Origin: Apostichopus japonicus | Taxonomy: Eukaryota > Echinodermata > Holothuroidea > Aspidochirotida > Stichopodidae | Length of the DNA: 64,000 nucleotides | Assembly: GCF_037975245.1 (NCBI RefSeq) | Contig: NC_092568.1 | Location: 10,566,001-10,630,000 of the forward strand | Direction: 5' to 3' | Shown: in pieces, positions 23,356 to 35,800 of the stretch | How positions within the stretch are numbered: position 1 is the first letter of the stretch | How the letters are laid out: each line of letters begins with the position of its first letter | Program-made: the position numbers and the translations under genes | Notes under the pieces: model-generated | Database searches by the model: none | Seen by the model: the letters and a program-made list of their open reading frames with translations, nothing else | Told to the model about the DNA's origin: nothing

Positions 23356-23732
23356 TTAAAGGTCGTGAAGACTCGCGCAAAAAGAAACGTCTAATGCCGG
23401 TATTCCCGGTAATCTGACCTAGTTTTGTATGAGGTGTAACAGAACTGTTAGACACCACCATCAATCCCAGAAAATATGCACACAGCTTGCTACCTTCGGT
23501 AATTAGACACTAGTGTACAGTCAGTACATACAGCTGCGGTCAATACCCACAGCACAGTATACAAACGATACAGCGATGGACATCTCAGGTCCAGCTAAAG
23601 ATAAAAAGGTATCACGTTTCATTACTGTCTGCATTTTGTAGCGACACGCACAAAACGTCACTTGCAAGCAACAGAAAGTTAACTTTTTCAGGTGGCCGCA
23701 CGCGGTTTGGGGCGAGTCTTCAATGCCTTTAA
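23356..23732. mobile_element. TTAA-flanked MITE, copy 3
   Basis: 377 bp, TTAA at 23356-23359 and 23729-23732, same orientation as copy 1 and highly similar to it. Confidence 0.85.
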
Positions 23733-24715
23733 GCACGCAAAAAACATCACCTGGCAGAACATCCCTCTTTAAGGAATAAGATTAATGACATAGTGTCTGG
23801 GATGATGAAATGAATAGAAAACAATTAACAATCGTTTCCACGGAAACTACAGTACATTGTCAATTTCAAATCAATTATTGTCTTTTAAAGAAGAGGACAA
23901 CGTGTAAAATGTATTTTTTTTTTCTTAGAACCATGTTTGAAACAACCGTAATGGTCTTAAAATTATTAAAATATTGTATAATTTTTTAATACAGAAAATG
24001 ATGAATTTAAATGCAGGGTAGCATCAGATTTTTCAGAGTGGGAGGAGGGTAGGGGTAAATTACAGGGCAAGCAAAACAATTTGTGGGGAGCAAAAACCAT
24101 TTGGAAGTGCAAAGGGTGTTTCTTGGAGAGAAATTATCTCTTTCTCTTTCGTCACCCTTATACTAAAAAATGTAAAAAAAATGTATCTGGCCATGGCAAT
24201 GTGAGTGACAATCAGTGGGTGACAATGTAGACATCATTTATTCAAAAAAGAAGATAAATAATTCTCACAAATTAAATAAACTCAACAGTTCACTTATTAT
24301 TAACTGCAGCTTACGTACAAGTAAACATTCAGGGCATTTCTTGCGACCAGAGCAAAATGAGATGGTTGAAAGCAGAAAATAGGTTCTTTTTACATGACAT
24401 TCATCGCCCTGATGACATCACATGCAATCTTATCTTGACTTAATTGTGTCACTTTTCTAGCAACATGTGCACACAGCTCATGAACCGGCTGGTGAAATTT
24501 CTTGACCGGGTCATTTTTTCAGCTGACACTCTGTTCTCCCTTTGATCAAAGACTTTATCGAAATTCTTCAAACTTGTATTCTTCTACGCATGTGGTACCC
24601 AATATATCCCCATCTGCTTTGGCCCACCCAACTATACAGTACCGTACTATTAAAGGGGGAAAAAAAGCTTACTATGCCAGTGGCTTCAACCATGCAGCTA
24701 CTACTAACATATAAA
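23733..24715. other. No gene seen
   Basis: AT-rich sequence between two MITE copies; no exon, RNA gene or further repeat that I can support. Confidence 0.4.
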
Positions 24716-25068
24716 TTAAAGGGTGTGAAAACTTGCGCAAAAATAAATGTCTAATGCCAGTAATCTGACCTAGTTTCGAATGAGGTGTAACAGAAGTGTT
24801 AGACACCACCATCGATCCCAGAAGATACGAGCACAGCTTGCTACCATCAGTAATTAGACACTAGTGTACAGTCAGTACATACAGCTTTGGTCAATACCCA
24901 CAACACAGTGTATATAGCAGCGATGGACATCTCAGGTCTAGATAAAAGATAACAAGGTATCATGTTTCATTACTGTTTGCATTTTGTAAAACTTCACTTG
25001 CAAGCAACTGAAAGTTAACTTTTCAAGAGCATGGCACGCAGTTTGGGCGAGTCTTCAATGCCTTTTGA
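24716..25068. mobile_element. TTAA-flanked MITE, copy 4 (decayed right end)
   Basis: 353 bp. The left TTAA is intact (24716-24719); the right end reads TTGA (25065-25068). Internal deletions relative to copies 1 and 3 mark it as older. Confidence 0.8.
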
Positions 25069-25933
25069 GATCCTCCAGACATCCATGAAAGTTCTCTTGT
25101 CCTCCGAATGTGTCCAGATATCTACAAAATAACTGCATTCCTCTAAACTTGGCCATTATCAGTTGTATCAATTGTTTCATGCCCCCTCCCCCCACCCCCA
25201 ATGAAGTAGTAAAATGCTGCATGTGTTTCAGTTTGTTTGGTATAAATCAACCATCACAGGTGGGTATTCTTTCGTTTCAATCTTTGCCTGGCAAGCCTAA
25301 CGCTACTTTAAATACCATTTAGCATACAATCCCAAAGTACTACAGCGTGGAGTATCATTTCTCTGTGATGAATTCTTTGACACCATTGATTGGGTTGTCG
25401 CCCTCTACAAATTTGTTACAGCATTTTTGTTATCAAATCGTACAGTACTAGTCTGGATACAAAGCGCTCCTACTGGTATATGTACTGTATGTGGTTGAGT
25501 ACAACATGACATGGCATAGATACTGTATGTGGTTGTACACAACATGACATACAGAAATATGTATGTATGTATTTTAGATCCTCCTGCAAGCAGGAACTTG
25601 CGAAGAAGCCTCATTGGCTTATCAAAGCAGCAAGCTGACCGAAGTGAGTCTCTTACATGCATATTTAACGTCCATGATTATGAATTGTCAATTGTCAACA
25701 ACTCTGTAACTGGACGACATACATTAATCTTGGAGTGACTCTAATCTTGGAGTGACTCGAAAATATCTAGTTTATCCTGATCATGGCTCAAGTACCGCGT
25801 TAAGTGGTCTGAACGCTGGGCAGCAAGAGTTGGGAACATGTGTGTTGGACAGGGGTGGGAGGGGGGGAGAGGAGGCAGTTGGAGGGGGAGGAAAATTGAC
25901 CTCTCTTCTTTGATGGACCTAATCTCCACGTTT

Positions 25934-26374
25934 CTATGTCTCTAGTTCGGGTTTACCGAACGACTCGTCCCCCTTGCCGCTCGTGTTGATAGCGTCCAGT
26001 AACATGTGCTTGGGTATCTCAGAACCCCTGACCTGTAGCGTGTAGCAGACGTTCTCCACTTTCCAAAGACTCTGCCGGAGCGTCCTCACCTTGCGCGTCA
26101 ACTCCCGTCCCGACTGGTTCCCGACCAGCTGGAAGCCGTCGTAGACTCGGCGCAGGAAATCCACCACGTTGAACGGCAACTGGAGGTCGCCGTCGCCGAT
26201 GGAATTGATGCACAGTCTCATGAGTTCCCCGGTGAAATCGGCCAGACCGAGAATGAACTCCAAGGGAGGTATGTCGAACGAAACGGGTCCCTCGGGCTTC
26301 CTCTGGATGTCTTCTGGTTGCTTAGCAATAGGTGCCTCGTCTTCTGGAGAGGAGGTAGCCTCTGTTTCTTGGCT
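25934..26374 (-). CDS. TSNAX: TSNAX exon 5 (last coding exon)
   Basis: 441 nt including the TAG stop at 25936-25934, acceptor tatatttcag. It contains the proline/glutamate linker, then [34 protein letters not shown] and [14 protein letters not shown]. The strong GC bias at third positions creates several antisense and alternative open frames over it, which are not genes. Confidence 0.95.
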   Translation of the reverse strand, partial: SQETEATSSPEDEAPIAKQPEDIQRKPEGPVSFDIPPLEFILGLADFTGELMRLCINSIGDGDLQLPFNVVDFLRRVYDGFQLVGNQSGRELTRKVRTLRQSLWKVENVCYTLQVRGSEIPKHMLLDAINTSGKGDESFGKPELET

Positions 26375-26676
26375 CTGAAATATAGAGACACACTAATCAG
26401 TGGAGGAGGAGCAGTTGAAAAAGAGTTGAAATATAATATAGAGAACAGCACTTGTATTGTAGCTAAAACACAGTTATTATTTTTTTTTGGGGGGGAGGGG
26501 GGAGATGAGGTGGATGCTGGTGTGACCATGATTCCATTGTTATTACTTAACTCCATCTAAAGGATTGCCTAAACCTTGTCCCTGCTGCACATTTTGCTAA
26601 TTTTGGTGACTATTTAATCATGAGATCTGGTGATATATGCTATACAGTGGTTCTTTTTGGTTATATACATTTATAT

Positions 26677-26752
<76 letters not shown>

Positions 26753-26816
26753 GTACAGTACTATAAAGTTGTTCTTTTTGGTAAAATATACATTGGTAAT
26801 ATGCATATATACACAC

Positions 26817-26873
<57 letters not shown>

Positions 26874-29800
26874 TATGTAATCCTTGGTATTTTCCCAATC
26901 CTTTACAGTATGCAATTCCACAATGTCCAAACTTTCTCATGTGTTCATTGTGCAATGATTGAGAACACAGACACTAAAATCAGCCAGGTATTTTAGTTGC
27001 CTACAGTATAGACCTAGATCACCTTCAAACCTTCCTCCCTAATACATTACATATTAAAGACTCGGACTATATAAAGTAGAAGTATTGTACACTGCTGTAA
27101 TATTCAACTCACAGTTTGTACTTGTGGCAATAATCTTTAGTTAACATCTCCACATATAGTCTGAAAGCAACAATTGCACAGAATTGGCAACAACACGCTT
27201 TAATACACAGGCATATTGACTATTTCTAATACTGTCTGTCAATAACTCGCTGTAACCAATCGATGATCTATGGTTTAATAGTCGAGTGATTCAAACAATG
27301 TTGTACAGTACAAGACATTTACAACTAACAAATCATGAGCTTGATCAAATCATTAGATTGCATAATCACAACCTTCAAGTTCTGAATTAGGTGAACTGAA
27401 CAAATAGTCATTATTCAATTTTTCTTCTTTAAAAAGTTGTGAACATACCGTTTATCAGCAACTCAAAACTGCTTGTCGTATATATATATACTGTGTACAG
27501 TACCAACATTTTTAATTCTCAAATTCCAATGTTCACCTTTAAACCATGTATCATTACATGTATGTCATCTCCATTGCTTACAATTTAACTAATTCCCAGA
27601 AGAGACCTAAATTGCAGACACATTTGGCATTTTCTGTTACACATGGTTGTACAGTATGTTAAGCAATCTTTGTGAAATATGATATAACTTTTAACAGTAC
27701 AGTAACTTGCAGAATAAGACTATTACAGAGTTTGCAACACAATAGGATTGTGGAAGATTGAAGGGTGTTGCTACAGTATTAACACAGTTTACTCTACGCA
27801 CATCTGAAGTGCTGCATCCATATGGGAGTCTATAACTTAAGCAGTGTTTTTGTACAATATGTACGTTGGGTTGGCATGCATTTGGCATTACCACAAGGTA
27901 AATACTGTATGAATACTGTATGTAGTTTCACAACATGAAGGATTTACAGAATAGGTTCAATCTATGAACTACTGTATATATGTGTAGTTTCACTTTGAAC
28001 ACTATATAGTTATTGTATTGAACAATACAATAACAAGTATTTATATAATTTTTTTGTCAAAAATTGGACTTTTCAACCGCTACAAGTTCTTCCAAATGTG
28101 TAAAGTCTGTAATCTGTATGAAACATTGCTCTTTAAGAGATGAAAACTCTTGATTGTAGTATATAAAGCAAAGAACCGCATACTACATTAAGTAATTACT
28201 CATATCTCATTCAAAGTTTTAAACTACAGTATAGCAAGTAGTACAATTGTCTAGATACGACTAAATGATGAGTTCATGACAACCCATAATCATATGGTTC
28301 TTTTGTTGTTTGTCACCATATCACGTCATGTCAGTTTCTTTCATGGTCTGCTCGAATACAGTTGAATAAAAGCACATCTGCTTTAACCTCATTATTTGAG
28401 TTCTCTCATGATTTGTTTACCCACGTTATTAATATCACCTCGTTAATTTCTCATACAGTACAAAGAAGATTCAACAACCATTAGAAGTGGAGAGTAGAAT
28501 TTAGAACTGATTTTGCATGACAAAGAATAAATAAATAACAAAAGTACAGTTTGCTACTGTATTTAACAATATTAGGGTCAGCATCAGAAACAGCAAGGAC
28601 TGTATTAAAACTTGCACTATGGGCCTTGGAGTACACACCTATAATACAGAAAAGTACATATTTTTAAAGTATTGATATTATGTCATGGTGAATTTGTAGT
28701 TTTTTAAAGAGGAAACTTGATCCTTCATTTTAAGATATTAGAGATAATAATCAATCCTTCTCGAATCTTTCGGGAAATGTATCTAAGAACATTAAAAAAT
28801 TAATTGCTTGAACCTACTCCAGAAACAAAGGTTATTAATTCCTCCCCCAAAAGCCATATATTTTTATACATTTCTTTTATATCTTTGTCTTTGTTAATTC
28901 CATTTTATGAACCTGTTGGTCGTCATAGCAATGATACAGTGCATTGCCTCTAATCTTTCCTAAATGTTGCGAAGGTTCCGTCATATCAAGCAAATACACT
29001 GTGGAGAGAAGATTAACGTCAATGTACGATTAATCATAAACGGGAGCTTTGGAAAATTAATAGAACTGGCTTCTCCGTATCTCAAAGGTGAAATGGGGTA
29101 ATTAAATAAAGATCAAATTTGATGTAATTTATCAAACGTACTGTAGCTAATACATGAGACGGTCGAGATATGGTGTCATGACAACAGCAATGTAGAACTA
29201 ATCAAGAGGATGAGTACAGTATGTACTAATTATTAAACAGTATCAATACAATCTGATTTATAATAAAAATTATGAAACTAGCTGAGAAATTGTGTATACT
29301 GGGGGCACAGTATGAGTAAAACACACTTTAAAATATGGTGCTTCTTTAGAATTTACTAATTTCCTTAATATCCTCGGGTATCATTGTGAGAACATAGATA
29401 TAAATGCTATTGTCCCTGTGAGAAAGTCGGGGCTGGTCAGTGTTTCTTCGACTAATTTTTAGTAGTTCTTATTAGTAGTTCCTCTTTGTTTCACACAATT
29501 AATTGCTCCTTCAATTAACGTTACATGTATACACTGCACGCAGGTTTGGTTGTATAATATCATGGATGACTCTTAGACAAAGGCAGGATGTGCAAAAATC
29601 GTCTTGCAAATGATTACGATGAGAGGAGAGGGAGGGAGAGGATGCAGCGGGAAGGGGAAGGCAGGAGGGGTAGGCTTTGGACAAGGCAGCGAACCACACA
29701 TTTACAGTATATACTGTATATTGAATATATACATTCAAATTAGTGTGCACATGTATGCATTGACAGCAGTCCAGCTCTAGGCAGACTCAGCACTGAATAG

Positions 29801-32800
29801 TTTAGCATTCAACTTTCTTGCGTTGTAATCCTGAAGGCTGTGAATCTTGTCTCTCATAAAAAGGCTAGGTTCCTGAGAACAAAACTGATGTACAGTATAT
29901 AAATCTTTTCACAGTTTGTATAGCAATATGACCATTTGCAATAGCATTTTGCAATGCAAAATTGGGATAAATTTTATTATTATTATTAAAATTGCCACAA
30001 GCTGTACAGCAACTTTAAGCTAGGCTTTTTTACGTTCTTCATCTGGATCACTTTCATCTGGATCATCTGGATCACCTGGATCACTTCATCACTTTCTTCA
30101 TCAGATGGACATCCCTGCTCCACACAGCCTACACTAATTAAAGGAAAACATGAAACCACTGCAGAAGAGCTAGCCTATTTACCTACTGTACGTGTTTCAC
30201 TACTAAAGTTAAGGAGGCCTATGCTATGCTGGACTGAATTCAGAGGCCAAGCAATTGTCTTCAAACTAAAGACTTGACAGGCAGTCTAATGATCCTTTGA
30301 AAACACACGCCCAAAAACTAATTTGAACAAAGACCAGACCTTAGACATGGGAATTTACTTTAGTCCAACAATATTTATACAACTCTATTCTCTAATACAC
30401 AAAGATCTCTGTCTATAATTTTGGCTATAATAATAATATGCCGGGCGTGGAGAAGTTGGCTCTGTGGACTAGGCCTGGATAAATAGGCATGTTTGGTTTG
30501 ATTTGATACAGTAACTGGTGAAACACTGAATAAACATAGGATAGGTCTATGTACAGTAAATGAGCCAACGAAATACTTTCACAAACATGCTCAAGACATG
30601 AACAGAGGCAGATTTGGCAGAGAAAGCTTTCTGGTCACTTCGCCTAACAACCATTTCGCCCAACTGCCATTTCGCCCAACCAGCCTGGTCATTTCGCCCA
30701 ACCAGCCTGGTCATTTCGCCCAACCAGCCTGGTCATTTCACCCAAGTGAATTCCTTGGAAGTTTTAGTAAGCAAACACAAAAAAGCTGTATTAACAGATT
30801 TCACAACTGGTTCAATGGAAAAAAAGACATTTTTCATCATCTTCAAATTGGCAAAGTTAAAACCCAAACCTTTGGCTCGCCTTCCTTTGCTGTCGGAGAC
30901 TTGCGAAGCCGTAGATATTTTTCTTCCAGTTCTCTCTTCGTGACTAGACATCCATGCTTGACGTAAACGTAGAAAGCCACAGCTTCGATGTATTCTTGTA
31001 ATCCTGCAGTGAAGGCGTGTAGGAATTGAAACATGTCCTCTGATACCAGTTCCTCAGCAACTTTGGAGAGTAAAGAGGACTGGATGTCTGAAATTCTATC
31101 GCAAGCTTCTTCCATGACGTCATCTTTGTTTGAGTCTCTGCGAAATAAGTTTCAAACAGTTTGAAAAGCAATACCGGCAATATATTCAATATTTTGATGA
31201 TTACAAATAAGACTTTCTCTTTGAAATTTCACTCATGCAAGAATCTCTGTTGTCATGAAACCCCAAAACTTTGACAAGACCCTGCTAGTTTGACTTCATT
31301 CGAGGCATCAGTCTTCATCATATCACATGTGGGGTGCTGTTCTTGGTATTGTGTGTACTGTGCCCTCAGGTTATTTCACAGGGATTGGGTTGACAAAATC
31401 AGCTAAAACAATATCATTTAGCCAATAAATGCTGATATTTTTCAGGGTTAAAAGTCCCATAGCTGAAGTTGCTTGCAAAATAAAAATTGTTGTGTAACAA
31501 AATATTCTGCATCTTTTAGGTAAAAACCACATCCTCATAGCATTTTGTATGAGATAAGATTTATCTTTTACACTTAAGTAGTGATATTTTGTGAATAATA
31601 TGCCATCGTGGCTTTTGGTAAAATCATGTATTTACAGAGGAAATAATATTTTATTTATATTTATATTTTTATTATTCTATTAATTTAGAAAAAAAAAAGA
31701 ACTTAAGCAGCAAAGCAAAGATTCAGATTCAAAGATATTCTGTATAAAGCAATAAGGAGATTACGATAGGGAAGTACAGTAGAGCATTTGCAGCTCATCT
31801 GCATAACATCCCCTGACTATGATCCACTTCCTGGAGTAGGCTACTGTAGGAGAGGCAAGAGAGGGGGAGGCAAGAGAGGGGGAGGCAAGAGTGGGGGAGG
31901 CAAGAGAGGGGAAGCAGGGGAGGGGAGGCAGGGAGGGGAAGCAGGGGAGGGGAGGCAGGGAGGGGAGGCAGGGGTGGGGGCAGGGATGGGGAAGCAGGGG
32001 AGGGGAAGCAGGGGAGGGGAGGTAGGGAGGGGAGGGGAGGCAGGGGAGGGAGAGGGAGAGGAGGGGAGGCAGGGGATGGGAGGCAGGGAGGGGAGGCCGG
32101 GTTGGGGGCAGGGGATGGGGAAGCAGGGGAGGGGACGTAGGGAGGGGAGGCAGGGGTGGGAGAGGCAGGGGAGGGGAGGCAGGGGAGGGGAGGGGAGGCA
32201 GGGAATGGGAGGCAGGGAGGGGAGGCAGGGGATGGGAGGCAGGGAGGGGAGGCAGGGGTGGGGAGGCAGGGGATGGGAGAGGCAGGTGAGGCAGGGGAGG
32301 GAGAGGCAGGTGAGGAGGAGGCAGGGGTGGGGAGGCAGGGGATGGGAGAGGCAGGTGAGGCAGGGGAGGGAGAGGCAGGTGAGGAGGAGGCAGGGGTAGG
32401 GAGGCAGGGGATGGGAGGCAGGGAGGGGAGGCAGGGGTGGGGGCAGGGGATGGGGAAGCAGGGGAGGGGAGGTAGGGAGGGGAGGCAGGGAGGGAGAGGC
32501 AGGGGAGGGGAGGCAGGGGAGGTGGGGAGGGGAAGGGAAGGATGGTTAGCCAATTGAAATACTTTACATTTGATCATCCATTACTCAAATTAGGGACAAG
32601 TTTTTGAGATGGGGTTATCAACTAACTTTGTTGAATATCTTTCTCTCTAAGATTAGTGTGATACTGTCTGCTGCTGGGCTATCCCTTCAAAAGATTGAGT
32701 TTTAACTTTATACAGTGTAGAACTAACAACAGCAATAATCATATCTTTAACTTTGCAAAATCTAAATTCGCAGTTCTTAGCTTTCTTTCAATGACGATGT

Positions 32801-35800
32801 ATGACACAGAGCAAAATGTTTGTACTTGGCTTCATATTCCCAAATTTGTATCTCGACATGAATTTGGTTAAAGTTGTCAGTTGAGAGAGCAATGTACCTC
32901 GATCAAAGTACAAATTTCTGGTGGAGCTCAGAGGAAAAAGAAATTACTGTGCAGTGAAGATGTGCAGACACATAGTCTTCTATGGTTTTGTTATGATAGT
33001 TAACTAGAAACGTTACTTTATAGCCAGACGTGGCACAAGAGAGCTTAATCCTTGCGAGTGGGCGGGAGGGGTGGGGTGGGGGGGGTGGCTGGGGTAGCAC
33101 AACCCTTGCTGGGCAATGGGACATATTACTTCATTTGGTTGAGGAGTGAACTATCGAATTACTCCAAAACTGACACCCAAATGAATCCTCTGTGTATTCT
33201 ACACTGTTCACAAATGAATGTACCTATGTTTTTCATCATTAGCACATTTGTTACAATTTCTTCCTTTAACGTTCACAATAAAAGAACATTTTTTAAATAA
33301 CAAAAGGACTCTGTATTTGAATATAAAAATGGAAAATGGATGCTTGTTGTTATTAAACAAAAAGGGACAGTTCTCAATTATCAAAAAGGGCATTTTTTTG
33401 GGGCTTAAAACTTTGGGGCATATAACCAGCCTGTGTCACATCTCTCTACTGTGGCTCTGTTGTCACTGTTTACAGCTGTGACACCTTCCAATTAACGATG
33501 ACCTAACTATAGCTGTGCTTTCACTGTCTAAAGCTGTGACACCTTCACGTTAATGATGACCTAACTATAACTATGCTGTCACTATCTACAGCTGTGAAAT
33601 CTTCACATTATTAATGATGACCTAACTATAGCTATGCTTTCACGGTCTAAAGCTGTTACACCTTCACATTAATGATGACCTAACTATAACTATGCTGTCA
33701 CTATCTACAGCTGTGAAATCTTCACATTATTAATGATGACCTAACTATAGCTATGCTCTCACTGTCTAAAGCTGTGACACCTTCACGTTAATGATGACCT
33801 AACTATAACTATGCTGTCACTATCTACAGCTGTGAAATCTTCACATTATTAATGATGACCTAACTATAGCTATGCTTTCACTGTCTACAGCTGTGGCACC
33901 TTCACATTAATGATGACCTAACTATAACTATGCTGTCACTATCTACAGCTGTGAAATCTTCACATTATTAATGATGACCTAACTATAGCTATGCTTTCAC
34001 TGTCTAAAGCTGTGACACCTTCACGTTAATGATGACCTAACTATAACTATGCTGTCACTATCTACAGCTGTGAAATCTTCACATTATTAATGATGACCTA
34101 ACTATAACTATGCTGTGACTGTCTACAGCTGTGACACCTTCACATTAATGATGACCTAACTATAGCTTTAGCTATAGTTTATCATCGAAGAAGTGTTCAG
34201 ATTAGGAATAAACTTCAACACTCAAGAACTTTCAAGTCAAGTTCCAAATCTTTCACGATTTTTGAGACGACCTCTACAGGGCTGCTACGTATTGACTGAC
34301 ACAGCTCTGTCAAGCACGGTTTGGACAAATTAAATGTGGTCGTACATTTGTTGACATTCCCTTGCAGTACGGTATATTCCGGTACTTACCCGGATATTCT
34401 GTGCAGCAAGAAGATGATCCTCTTGCTCTCGATGGTGATATCTCTGCTGAGCTTGACAATCCTTTCATATTTGTCATGTTTCGTGTCCAGCTCCTGTTGA
34501 AAAACACTGCAAAACAAGACGGACAAAATTAGTATTGGTATACAGTGTGTGGGGGTCACCATAGGTGTACTGTACATCCCGATGGATCAGAATCACCGTT
34601 TTTGTGAGGGAAAAATTAACTAGTATCGTCCCGTCTGGAAACTACTCTGTCCCGAAGGTTTTCCTGACCAATCCTAGATATGACTGTGTTTAAAATATGC
34701 AAATTATCTTTGTACAAATAAAGTATTAGCAACACTATACGGGACCGATTTGGAAGCTTGATATGATCATTCTTTGGAAATACAAATCATGATTGATGAG
34801 GCCATATTATCACCGTATAAAGCATAACGAGAAAAAAAAGCGAAAAGATGTGTGACGTCGACTACGTACTTGCAATATTTATAAAGTGCTAACGCTAAAC
34901 GTTGCTCTATTCTGCGATAAACAGTAAGTACTTCCGTAATGTTAAGTTACAGTGTACAGTGTGTGATAGATGTAATTCAGATCATACAGGTAAACCACAG
35001 TGGAACTTAGTTAAGCTGTGTTTCACTTTTCAACCAGAGAAATATGTTTTAACCCTATTTGTAACATACAATGAAGATTTGTGTACTGTACTGCAGTATA
35101 GTTATATCAGTTTGGAAGCGCATGAGAATATGGATACACATTAGTCTCACCAACAGTACCAAACAGGTCGGTGTCAGAAGGATTATTCCAACAAAACATG
35201 TTTAAAAAAGGAAATCGAATAAACAACATCTTTACAAGGGTGACATTTTGTCAAACAAACTTCTTCAGATTCATAGCAAGAGGCTGTTTTAGTCTGTCTG
35301 CCATGGTTTATAGTAGAGTATACAGTATATATATGTTCTATTATATTATACCGCGGTATAGTGTCACAGAGATATATCAAGGCCATAGACAGCGTACAAT
35401 TTAACCTTCACCTCATCGATTTTGACATGAAGTCACATATGAAAGGTGGCATATATATCAAAATTCATGCAATTTATGAAAGTTCATACAGTTTCTTTCA
35501 AAGGCAATAAAACTACAATTAATAGTCAAGGAGACAATCAAGGCCAAATGCAGTGCGGACACAATTTAAGATTCACGATGTCAACTGAACACATGTCTAC
35601 ATTGCAGAGTCATATATGGAGAGGGCAGTATTCAAAAATCACATATTCATCAGAAGTGAAGTCGCATATTAAATGCTGACTACCATTTGGCAATTGTTAA
35701 TCATTTGTGAAAGCATTGGCCAATCATGAACGACTTGAAACAGTCTAGCACTAACACAAATCTGACAAATGCGAACAAGCCTGGTGCAAACACCCAGGTA

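Larger units (their letters stand above)
26375..30869. other. TSNAX intron 4; no other gene seen
   Basis: 4.5 kb of AT-rich intron. It contains TA arrays at 26680-26872, a GGAT-rich CATCTGGAT repeat at 30045-30088 and a 22-bp repeat at 30650-30745. Motifs such as TACAGTA recur often. Confidence 0.6.
31138..34389. other. TSNAX intron 3; two tandem arrays
   Basis: The intron holds the G-rich minisatellite (31850-32545) and the 119-bp satellite (33430-34168). The rest is AT-rich with no gene seen. Confidence 0.6.

Noticed and set aside
26019-26378. Alternative and antisense frames over TSNAX exon 5
   Set aside because: Shadows created by the GC-rich codon usage of the real exon.
31788-32577. 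Long open frames (203 codons glycine-rich, 260 codons proline-rich)
   Set aside because: Both read through the GGGGAGGCAG minisatellite; composition and period follow the repeat, not a protein.
33430-34168. Regular repeats resembling a CRISPR array
   Set aside because: Both halves of the 119-bp dimer are repeated, so there are no unique spacers, and the context is a eukaryotic intron.
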